From contig CANETO010000136.1 in assembly GCA_947440895.1 (NCBI GenBank), positions 1 to 6,116 on the forward strand: a DNA stretch of 6,116 nt, written 5' to 3'. Numbering within the stretch: the first letter of the stretch is position 1; every line of letters begins with the position of its first letter. Origin of the DNA: Planctomycetaceae bacterium. Its GTDB lineage: Bacteria > Planctomycetota > Planctomycetia > Pirellulales > UBA1268. Of the stretch, positions 1-5,237 are shown in pieces. The notes under the pieces are model-generated. The model saw only the letters and a list, made by a program, of their open reading frames with translations. It was not told where the DNA came from and did no database searches. The translations under genes were made by a program, and so were the position numbers.

Positions 1-563
1 ATCCTGTCACCGGTCAGGGCGGCGACGGCTCCTTCCACCCCAACTCCAATTTGAAACCCGCCGCATTCAGCGATGGCCTGAGCAAGACGTTCTGCATCGC
101 GGAGGTGAAGGCGTTCACGCCCTACGTTCGTAACACGACCGACCCAAGCGGGTATCCCGCACAGACGCCCCCAGCCGATCCCGCGACTGTCGCGGGACTG
201 GCCACCGGCATGTCGGCTGGCGACACCAAGCTCGGCTTGACCACCAACGACAACACCGGTCACACCGAGTGGCCCGACGGCCGTGTCCACCACAGTGGCT
301 TCACGACCACGCTCACGCCCAACACGCGCGTGCCGTTCGTCACGGGCGGGGCAACCTATGACTTTGACTTGAATTCCCGTCAGGAGGGGAGCAGCGCCAC
401 GGCCAAGACCTACGCCGCTATCACCGCCCGCAGCTACCACGCAGGCCTCGTCACCACCGCCATGATGGATGGATCGGTGACGGCGATTGCCGATGGTATC
501 GATCGGACCGTCTGGCGGGCGCTCTCCACGCGGGCTGGCGGTGAGGTGCAGCCGCTGCCCTGA
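1..563 (+). CDS. DUF1559 domain-containing protein, C-terminal part (5' truncated by window)
   Basis: The frame is open from position 3 to the TGA at 561-563, giving about 186 residues, and enters from outside the window; the in-frame TTG at 51 is not a credible start because homologous sequence continues upstream of it. The stretch FSDGLSKTFCIAEVKAF matches the family's usual 'xITDGTSNTIxxxE' segment. The end, RSYHAGLVTTAMMDGSV followed by DRTVWRALSTRAGGE, matches the typical closing 'H-x-G ... DGSV ... ALxTRAGGE' signature. Family members normally carry an N-terminal type IV pilin-like methylation helix and are thought to be exported, pseudopilin-like proteins; that part is not visible here. 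They are very numerous in Planctomycetes, which supports the lineage call. The precise function is unknown. The family assignment is secure; any role in this cell is inference. Confidence 0.9.
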   Translation, partial: PVTGQGGDGSFHPNSNLKPAAFSDGLSKTFCIAEVKAFTPYVRNTTDPSGYPAQTPPADPATVAGLATGMSAGDTKLGLTTNDNTGHTEWPDGRVHHSGFTTTLTPNTRVPFVTGGATYDFDLNSRQEGSSATAKTYAAITARSYHAGLVTTAMMDGSVTAIADGIDRTVWRALSTRAGGEVQPLP

Positions 564-740
564 GACCGCGAGCGTGTGGGACCGGAATCGGCCGGCCAAT
601 GAGGCGCATGCGGTCCGCTGATCTGCTAGGGTGAACGGCCCTGCGGTTCCCGGCTCGACGGCATATCAGTGGCCTTTCCGGCTGCGTGCCCGATGCCGGA
701 GAGTAGCCGCAGGCAGTTCTTCTCTTTCGGAGGCGTGTCG
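564..740. other. Intergenic region before the YidB-like gene
   Basis: These 177 nt separate the DUF1559 gene from the YidB-like start. They hold a GGCCGGCC palindrome (588-595) and a TAGGGT hexamer (627-632) that could be a -10 element, but no -35 match lies at the right distance. A GTG at 669 is in frame with the YidB-like gene but lacks a ribosome binding site. No convincing terminator with a U-tract is visible after the DUF1559 stop. Confidence 0.4.
729..733 (+). promoter_or_regulatory. Shine-Dalgarno GGAGG deciding the YidB-like start
   Basis: GGAGG ends 7 nt before the ATG at 741, an ideal spacing. It supports that ATG over the in-frame GTG at 669, whose extra 24 residues look unlike the family. 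Confidence 0.75.
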
Positions 741-1202
741 ATGGATATTCTCGGTGAGATTCTGAAGCAGGTACTCGAAGGTGCCGCGCAACAGCAGCAA
801 CAGGCCCCGGCTCCGCAGCAGCGGGCTCCGCAGCCTCAGCAACGTGCCCCGCAGCCCCAGGGTGGCGGACAGGGTGGACCGCAGGGCATGCCCTCTGCCA
901 ACGATCTGCAGGACATCTTCACGCAGATCTTCGGCGGTGGTCAGGCCCAGAAACTCCCCGAGGTCGTCAAGCAGTTCGAAGAAAAGGGGCTGCGCGACGA
1001 GGTCGATTCCTGGGTCCGCACCGGCCCCAACAAGCCGGTCGACCGGAAGCAGATCGAGGACGTCTTCGGCCGTCGTGAACTCGACGAGATCGCCGGCCGC
1101 AACAAAATCGACCGCGACCAACTGGCCGAGGTGCTCAGTCGGTACATCCCCAAGATCATCGACGAACTGACCCCGAGTGGCCAGATGCAGGCCCGTCGCT
1201 AG
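741..1202 (+). CDS. YidB-like (DUF937 family) protein with Gln/Pro-rich insert
   Basis: Encodes 153 residues from the ATG that follows a well-placed GGAGG. Residues 1-16 form a short amphipathic start (MDILGEILKQVLEGAA). Residues 17 to about 53 are low-complexity Gln/Pro/Ala/Gly, including a run of five Gln and two copies of QQRAPQP. The rest matches the E. coli YidB type: a 'VxxFxxxGLxxxVxSWVxTGPNxPV' segment (SWVRTGPNKPV at 90-100), a '+QIEDVFG' helix, a repeat-like helical segment, and the family's closing LTPSGQ (143-148, usually LTPxGQ). No membrane segment or signal peptide is visible, so it is probably soluble. The biochemical role of the family is unknown, and I do not assign one. The gene is monocistronic in appearance: 177 nt upstream gap, stem-loop terminator 17 nt after the stop. 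Confidence 0.85.
   Translation: MDILGEILKQVLEGAAQQQQQAPAPQQRAPQPQQRAPQPQGGGQGGPQGMPSANDLQDIFTQIFGGGQAQKLPEVVKQFEEKGLRDEVDSWVRTGPNKPVDRKQIEDVFGRRELDEIAGRNKIDRDQLAEVLSRYIPKIIDELTPSGQMQARR
816..857 (+). repeat. 21-bp imperfect tandem repeat coding QQRAPQP twice
   Basis: Two adjacent in-frame 21-bp units (816-836 and 837-857) both encode QQRAPQP and differ only at a few silent positions. They sit in the Gln/Pro-rich part of the YidB-like protein, next to a run of CAG/CAA codons (789-803). This looks like repeat expansion within a flexible linker. Confidence 0.8.
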
Positions 1203-1219
1203 TCAGCAGCCTCCACACC

Positions 1220-1252
1220 CGGGCCCGCTGCGCATCCGTCGCGGCGGGCCCG
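1220..1252 (+). terminator. GC-rich stem-loop, probable terminator of the YidB-like gene
   Basis: The arms CGGGCCCGCTGCG (1220-1232) and CGCGGCGGGCCCG (1240-1252) pair over 13 bp with a single G-U wobble around a 7-nt loop. The structure starts 17 nt after the YidB-like stop and ends before the next gene. No T-rich tract follows, so it is either a U-less hairpin terminator, as is common in high-GC genomes, or a 3'-end stabilising structure. Confidence 0.65.
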
Positions 1253-1284
1253 TGGTCTGGCGGACCTGGGATCGCATCGGAGGG

Positions 1285-1296
1285 TATACTCTGTTC
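1285..1296 (+). promoter_or_regulatory. Candidate -10 element (TATACT) with TSS at or beside the hydrolase ATG
   Basis: TATACT (1285-1290) is a near-consensus -10 hexamer, and the ATG begins 6 nt downstream, where transcription would be expected to start. This suggests a leaderless mRNA. No good -35 was found 16-18 nt upstream. A GGAGGG at 1279-1284 could alternatively be a ribosome binding site, but its 12-nt spacing is long. Confidence 0.45.
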
Positions 1297-2631
1297 ATGG
1301 CGATCTTCACTGCCCTCCTTCCCGCCACGCCCAGCCCATGGCGGTTGCTACCGCGATCCCTGCTGGTCGTGCCGCTTCTGGTCTGCTCGGCCGTCGCCGC
1401 AGAGATCAGCCCGGTGGAGATGTTTGTGCCTGCGGAACTCGACGTGGCCTGGCGGGAGGATCCCCGGCCGGCAGCCGATGCCCCCGCGGGCGTTGAAGTG
1501 CCGCAGGGGCGTCGCGTCACCCGTCGGGCCCAACGCCGTAGCACCCGGCGACGCCCGCCGCTCGAACAGATGCCATACCAGTCGGTGCCCGTTCGTTCGT
1601 CGCCGCACGATGCGATGCCGGCTGCGGAGATCGATGGCGTCCCGGCCACCACGCTTGGACCATCAGACCAAGCGGCTCCAGAGTTTTTCCCGGCGTCTCC
1701 GTCAGACCAGAGCACGACGACGGTCACTCAGACCGACACCACGTCGGCGTCCCCGCTGCGTGCCGACAGCGCGGATACCGCGGGCAGCATCACGACGCAT
1801 CGTGACCAGCCCTATGGCCATCTCCAGACGGGCCAACCCCACCATGGCCGGCAGCGGTTCGATCTCTATCTTCCCGCCGGCTGCAACGCCGGTGGCATGC
1901 CGCTGGTCGTCTGGATCCACGGTGACTCCTGGCGGGACGGTTCCAAAGCCGATTGCCCGATCACGTGGCTGGCGAGCGAGGGCTACGCCGTCGCGAGCAT
2001 CGGCTACCGCCTCAGCGATACGGCGGTGTTTCCGGCGCAGCTCGATGACTGCCGGGCGGCCATCGCGGAGATCGAACGGAATTTCGAGGTCTGGGGAATC
2101 GATCCAAAGCGGGTCGCCGTGGTCGGCAGCGGAGGCGGCGGCCATCTGGCGGCATTGGTCGGTCTCGCAAACCCGACGGCGACCGCCCGCTCCGGCCCGA
2201 CCGACCGATCCGAAGACAGCCTGTCCCCCCGGATTGCGGCGGTCTGTGCCGTGGCAGCGCCGGCAAGCCTGACGACGCTTGGTCCAGAGCACAACCGCGC
2301 CGGCTCGTCGGCCAGCCGGCTGGTAGGCGGGCCGCTGCCGGAGTTTCGTGAGGCGGCCCAGCAGGCCAGCCCGGTCACGCACATTTCAGCCGATGATCCA
2401 CCGGTGCTGCTGCTGCACGGCGCTGCCGACCGCGTCGTACCGGTACAACAGTCCGTGGAGTTTGCGGCGGCACTGAAAAGCGCCGGCGTCGATAGCACGC
2501 TCGTGATCATCCCCGACATTGGCCATCAGCCGAGCCTCGCTCTGGCTGGAGCCGGAGGGCAGGCCCTCCTCTCGTTCCTCGACCGCGTCCTGGGACCAGG
2601 CATTCGCCCCGGCCGCGGCAACGAACCATGA
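1297..2631 (+). CDS. Exported alpha/beta-hydrolase-fold protein (BD-FAE/esterase-lipase-like) with atypical nucleophile elbow
   Basis: Encodes 444 residues. The ATG at 1297 is chosen because it places a signal peptide at the N-terminus (hydrophobic stretch 17-35, ending CSAVAAE) and lies directly after a TATACT element; the frame is open further upstream to 1177, but through the terminator. Residues 36 to about 168 are a low-complexity, Arg-, Pro-, Ser- and Thr-rich linker with no domain I recognise. The hydrolase domain runs from about 170 to 440: FDLYLP, an oxyanion-region motif HGDSW (208-212; usually HGGGW), GYRLS, then VVGSGGGGHLAAL around 275-287. Related esterases have GxSAGGHLAAL there, so residue 279, the expected nucleophile, is Gly, with Ser one position early at 278. 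The acid D378 (HGAADRVVP) and H410 (IGHQP) are both present. It may be inactive, use Ser278, or bind rather than hydrolyse; the substrate is unknown. Its stop overlaps the next start (ATGA). Confidence 0.85.
   Translation: MAIFTALLPATPSPWRLLPRSLLVVPLLVCSAVAAEISPVEMFVPAELDVAWREDPRPAADAPAGVEVPQGRRVTRRAQRRSTRRRPPLEQMPYQSVPVRSSPHDAMPAAEIDGVPATTLGPSDQAAPEFFPASPSDQSTTTVTQTDTTSASPLRADSADTAGSITTHRDQPYGHLQTGQPHHGRQRFDLYLPAGCNAGGMPLVVWIHGDSWRDGSKADCPITWLASEGYAVASIGYRLSDTAVFPAQLDDCRAAIAEIERNFEVWGIDPKRVAVVGSGGGGHLAALVGLANPTATARSGPTDRSEDSLSPRIAAVCAVAAPASLTTLGPEHNRAGSSASRLVGGPLPEFREAAQQASPVTHISADDPPVLLLHGAADRVVPVQQSVEFAAALKSAGVDSTLVIIPDIGHQPSLALAGAGGQALLSFLDRVLGPGIRPGRGNEP
1510..1557 (+). repeat. 12-bp periodic coding repeat, RRxx tetrapeptide four times
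   Basis: Residues 72-87 of the hydrolase protein read RRVT-RRAQ-RRST-RRRP, four consecutive units each beginning with two Arg. The DNA is only loosely repeated because CGT, CGC, CGG and CGA codons are mixed, so selection on the protein pattern is more likely than a recent duplication. Confidence 0.75.
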
Positions 2632-3527
2632 GACCGACACGGAGCGAGGCCAGACCGCAACCGGCGAACGTAAGCGGCGATTCCGGCCACGAAGCCGCGC
2701 CGCGGCGGATCAACCGCCGCCGATTGCTCGCTGGAGCCTCACTCGCCGCGGCCGTGGTGCCGCTGGGAGTCGCGATCGACGGCGTGGCAATCACGCCCCG
2801 GCGGCTCGTGACGAGCACGCATACCTGCGGCTCGGCCAGTGGCGTCGACCCACTGCGGATCCTGCAGGTCAGTGACCTCCACGTGCATGGTATCGGCACG
2901 CTTGAGCAACAGCTCCTGGAGGGGCTCCATGGAGCGCGAGCAGATCTCATCGTGCTGACGGGCGATGCGATCGACCGTGCCGCATCTCTCCCCGCGCTCG
3001 ACACGCTGTTGGCGGAGTTTCCCACGGGTCCACGGCGGCTCGCCATTCTGGGCAACTGGGAATACCGCTGCGGGGTCGACCTCCGCGATCTGGAGAAAAC
3101 CTACGAGCGACACGGCGTTGAACTGCTGGTCAATCGATCGGTCGACTTCGATCACCGGGGCCGGAGCATGCGGATCACGGGGCTCGACGACATCGTCGGC
3201 GGCAGGCCCGACGCTGCTTTCGCGCTTGCCAGCGTCCAACCGCTCGACGAGCATCTCGTGCTCGCCCACTGCCCGATCACACGCGACTCGCTCGCCATGC
3301 CTCCCGACCACCCGGTGTCGCTTGTGTTGAGCGGCCATACACACGGCGGCCAGGTGGCGCCGTTTGGGCTGGCCACGATCCTGCCCCGTGGCTGCGGCCG
3401 GTATGTGGCGGGCTGGTATCGCGATGATGGACCGCCGATGTACGTGTCTCGTGGCATCGGCACGTCGCTGTTTCCGGTTCGCATCGGCGCAACGCCGGAA
3501 CTTGTGGTGATCGACTGGCGTCGATAG
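2628..3527 (+). CDS. Metallophosphoesterase, YkuE/YaeI type, with Tat-like signal
   Basis: Encodes 299 residues. The ATG overlaps the hydrolase stop (ATGA), so translation is probably coupled. A twin-arginine-like signal is seen at 26-50 (RRINRRRLLAGASLAAAVV), pointing to folded export across the cytoplasmic membrane. The calcineurin-like metal-site motifs follow in order: SDLHVH (D83, H85), TGDAID (D113), GNWEY (N143), LAHCP (H214) and SGHTHGGQ (H237, H239). All expected metal ligands are there. The exception is the position after N143, where families of this type usually have a catalytic His (GNHD/E) and this protein has Trp144. Relatives include bacterial YkuE/YaeI enzymes, and chlamydial LpxG (UDP-2,3-diacylglucosamine hydrolase) belongs to the same broad group; the substrate here cannot be told from sequence. 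Pairing with an exported hydrolase-fold protein suggests work on an envelope or extracellular substrate, which is inference. Confidence 0.9.
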   Translation: MRPTRSEARPQPANVSGDSGHEAAPRRINRRRLLAGASLAAAVVPLGVAIDGVAITPRRLVTSTHTCGSASGVDPLRILQVSDLHVHGIGTLEQQLLEGLHGARADLIVLTGDAIDRAASLPALDTLLAEFPTGPRRLAILGNWEYRCGVDLRDLEKTYERHGVELLVNRSVDFDHRGRSMRITGLDDIVGGRPDAAFALASVQPLDEHLVLAHCPITRDSLAMPPDHPVSLVLSGHTHGGQVAPFGLATILPRGCGRYVAGWYRDDGPPMYVSRGIGTSLFPVRIGATPELVVIDWRR

Positions 3528-3791
3528 ACCGCGGACTGCCAACAACCCGGCTCAAAGGTGGAGCATAACGCGGCGCGAACACACGACCGGCACGACCGGC
3601 AGCACCGCCAAGACCGCTTCGCGGCACCCTTCCTGCCTTCCTTGTGCAGACTGCGGTAACGAGCGTCGATAGCTTCTGTATGGCGGTGTCGATCCGGCCT
3701 GTACGCGTGCCCTGCGGCCCGCGAACGGACTCGGCCGCCCAATCCTTTTTCCTTCGAGATCCCCGTGTTCCGGGGAAGGCCACCACCGCCC
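3528..3791. other. Intergenic region upstream of the sigma factor gene
   Basis: This 264-nt gap holds no convincing gene. It contains a 9-bp tandem repeat CACGACCGG twice (3582-3599), a short CCGC/GCGG hairpin (3614-3624), an 8-bp inverted pair CACCGCCA (3603-3610) and TGGCGGTG (3681-3688) 70 nt apart, and a T-run at 3745-3749. A hairpin just before the sigma gene is listed separately. No terminator with a clear U-tract is visible after the metallophosphoesterase stop. The promoter of the sigma gene must lie here or further upstream, but I could not identify it with confidence. Confidence 0.5.
3760..3779 (+). promoter_or_regulatory. Hairpin overlapping the likely ribosome binding site of the sigma gene
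   Basis: TCCCCG (3760-3765) and CGGGGA (3771-3776) form a 6-bp stem with a 5-nt loop. The right arm overlaps GGGGAAGG (3772-3779), the only purine-rich Shine-Dalgarno candidate before the ATG at 3792 (12-nt spacing). CCTT at 3751-3754 could additionally pair with AAGG at 3776-3779 across a bulge. Pairing would hide the ribosome binding site; regulation by it is inference. Confidence 0.4.
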
Positions 3792-4670
3792 ATGCCATCG
3801 CCATCTCGTCGCCAGAAGCCCGCTCCGACCGCCGTTCAGAATCCCCTCGAGACGTACCTCCGCGACATCAATGCCACTTCGCTCCTCACGGCCGAGGACG
3901 AGCGGCGGCTGGCCACTGCCATCGGGCGGGGCGACGCAGCGGCTCGGGACCACATGGTCCGCGCCAACCTGCGGCTGGTGGTGAACATCGCCCGGGGCTA
4001 CAGCAACCGTGGCCTCCTGCTGCCGGACCTCATTGAAGAGGGCAACCTCGGACTGCTGCGGGCCGTCGAGGGCTTTGATCCGACGATGGGCACTCGGTTC
4101 AGCACTTACGCCAGCTACTGGATCAAGCAGTCGATCAAGCGTGCGCTCATCAACTCTGGGAAGACCATCCGTATCCCGGCCTACATGGTGGAACTGCTCT
4201 CGAAGTGGCGGCGGGCGACGGCCCGCTTGAACGACAGCCTCGGCCGTACACCGACCCCCGAGGAGGTGGCCCGCATGCTTGGCCTGGCCCGCAAGAAGCT
4301 GCCGATCATCAAGAAAGCGATCCACGTCCATCAAAATGCCCCGCAGACGGAGCAGGCGGACGGCGGCTGGTCGCTCGGTGAACTGGTCCGCGATGAAAAT
4401 GCGAAGTGTCCCGCTGAAGTGCTGCTCGACCACGACACGCTCCGGCACGTGCTGAAACGGATCGACCATCTCGACGAACGGGCTGCCAAGATCATCCGGC
4501 TCCGTTTCGGCCTGGGCGGCGTCGAGCCGATGACCCTCAAGGAGATCGGTTTGGTGCTCGGTCTGACGCGGGAACGGGTGCGGCAGATTGAGTCGGAAAC
4601 GCTCGCCAATCTGGCCATGGCGATCGACGGCACGCCGCGGGCCACGATCCGACTCCGGCACGGGGCCTGA
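3792..4670 (+). CDS. RNA polymerase sigma-70 family factor (RpoD/RpoS-like, lacking region 1.1)
   Basis: Encodes 292 residues from ATG 3792; an in-frame GTG at 3765 would add nine residues rich in Pro and falls inside a hairpin, so it is less likely. Region 1.2 is at 17-50 (NPLETYLRDIN). Region 2 spans about 55-125, with LRLVVNIARGY, DLIEEGNLGLLRAVEGFDP starting at 79, and STYASYWIKQSIKRAL starting at 104, the core-binding and -10-recognition helices. The segment TIRIPAYM and an LGRTPTPEEVARMLGL helix mark region 3. Region 4 follows near 220-280, with a helix-turn-helix (MTLKEIGLVLGLTRERVRQIE from 247) for -35 recognition. There is no acidic region 1.1 and no nonconserved insert, so this is a group 2 or short primary-like factor rather than a classical long RpoD; it is not an ECF sigma because regions 1.2 and 3 are present. 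Whether it is the housekeeping or an alternative factor cannot be decided here. Apt follows after 31 nt. Confidence 0.93.
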   Translation: MPSPSRRQKPAPTAVQNPLETYLRDINATSLLTAEDERRLATAIGRGDAAARDHMVRANLRLVVNIARGYSNRGLLLPDLIEEGNLGLLRAVEGFDPTMGTRFSTYASYWIKQSIKRALINSGKTIRIPAYMVELLSKWRRATARLNDSLGRTPTPEEVARMLGLARKKLPIIKKAIHVHQNAPQTEQADGGWSLGELVRDENAKCPAEVLLDHDTLRHVLKRIDHLDERAAKIIRLRFGLGGVEPMTLKEIGLVLGLTRERVRQIESETLANLAMAIDGTPRATIRLRHGA

Positions 4671-4701
4671 CGGCGGCGGCCGCATGGGGTAGGCTCTGGG
4701 C
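4667..4701 (+). promoter_or_regulatory. Candidate promoter for apt (CTGACG, 17 nt, TAGGCT), leaderless
   Basis: CTGACG (4667-4672, 4 of 6 to TTGACA) is 17 nt from TAGGCT (4690-4695, keeping the key TA....T positions). The apt ATG starts 6 nt after the -10, where transcription would begin. The -35 overlaps the end of the sigma gene. The same block precedes the hydrolase gene. GGGG or TAGG at 4686-4692 could instead act as a weak ribosome binding site. Confidence 0.45.
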
Positions 4702-5217
4702 ATGGACCTCACCCCCTTCATCCGCCCCGTGCCCGACTTCCCCAAGCCGGGCATCCTGTTTCGCGACATCACGCCACTGCTGGCCGACGCCGCCGCACTC
4801 GCTGCCGCCATGGAGCAGTTGGCTGCACCTTGGCGGAGCACGCCGATCGATGCCATCGCCGCGGTTGAGGCGAGGGGCTTCCTCTTCGCCACGCCACTGG
4901 CCCTGACGCTGGGCGTGGGCGTGATCCCGGTGCGGAAGCCCGGCAAACTGCCGGCCGATACGCTCGAGCACGAGTACGACCTCGAATATGGCCGCGACCG
5001 GCTCCAGATGCACCGCGGCGTGCTCACCCCCGGTGCCCGCGTGCTCGTGGTCGACGACGTTCTGGCCACTGGTGGCACCGCGGCGGCCTGCATGCGTCTC
5101 ATCGAGGCGGCCGGCGGCCACGTGGCTGGCGCGGCATTTCTGATCGAGATCGAGCCGCTGGGGGGCCGCGCTCGACTGGCGCCGCACCGCATTGAGGCGA
5201 CGCTCGTCTACGCGTGA
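4702..5217 (+). CDS. apt: Adenine phosphoribosyltransferase
   Basis: Encodes 171 residues, close to the family's usual 170-185. The cytoplasmic enzyme converts adenine and PRPP to AMP and pyrophosphate in purine salvage. The N-terminus FIRPVPDFPKPGILFRDITPLL is the Apt hallmark and fixes the start at 4702. EARGF at 56-60 and RKPGKLP at 78-84 are the conserved substrate-binding loops. VLVVDDVLATGGTA at 114-127 is the PRPP-binding motif with its two acidic residues D118 and D119. All key elements are intact. The gene lies 31 nt after the sigma gene and ends in a GTGA that may overlap the mnmA start, so apt and mnmA are probably co-transcribed. Confidence 0.97.
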   Translation: MDLTPFIRPVPDFPKPGILFRDITPLLADAAALAAAMEQLAAPWRSTPIDAIAAVEARGFLFATPLALTLGVGVIPVRKPGKLPADTLEHEYDLEYGRDRLQMHRGVLTPGARVLVVDDVLATGGTAAACMRLIEAAGGHVAGAAFLIEIEPLGGRARLAPHRIEATLVYA

Positions 5218-5237
5218 GCGACCGAAAGTTCCCCATG
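5214..5237 (+). other. Two possible in-frame mnmA starts (GTG 5214 or ATG 5235)
   Basis: GTG at 5214-5216 overlaps the apt stop as GTGA and is in frame with ATG 5235, adding seven residues (VSDRKFP). Neither start has a good Shine-Dalgarno sequence, which fits translation by coupling from apt. ATG 5235 puts the ATP-binding SGGVDSS at residue 9, as is usual in the family, so it is preferred. Confidence 0.5.

Noticed and set aside
564..615. GACCGC (564-569) pairing with GCGGTC (610-615) as a terminator of the DUF1559 gene
   Set aside because: Six base pairs around a loop of 40 nt, with no U-tract, is not a credible terminator.
604..632. Promoter with TAGGGT as -10 before the YidB-like gene
   Set aside because: No -35-like hexamer at 16-18 nt, and the hexamer alone is too weak to annotate.
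669..740. GTG start at 669 for the YidB-like protein
   Set aside because: No ribosome binding site, and the added residues do not resemble the family; GGAGG 7 nt before ATG 741 is much better.
666..1121. Minus-strand frame of 151 codons opposite the YidB-like gene
   Set aside because: Leu/Arg-rich shadow of the Gln-rich plus-strand coding sequence with no family resemblance.
1177..1296. Upstream extension of the hydrolase frame to 1177
   Set aside because: It would overlap the YidB-like gene and be translated through the terminator stem, and it would bury the signal peptide about 40 residues inside the protein.
3642..3671. TTGTGC with TCGATA at 18 nt as a sigma gene promoter
   Set aside because: Both hexamers match consensus poorly; such pairs are expected by chance in a 264-nt gap.
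3552..5192. Long minus-strand open frame of 546 codons across the sigma and apt genes
   Set aside because: It lies opposite two well-recognised genes, its product is Arg/Pro/Ala-rich without a recognisable domain, and long antisense frames are expected in GC-rich coding DNA.
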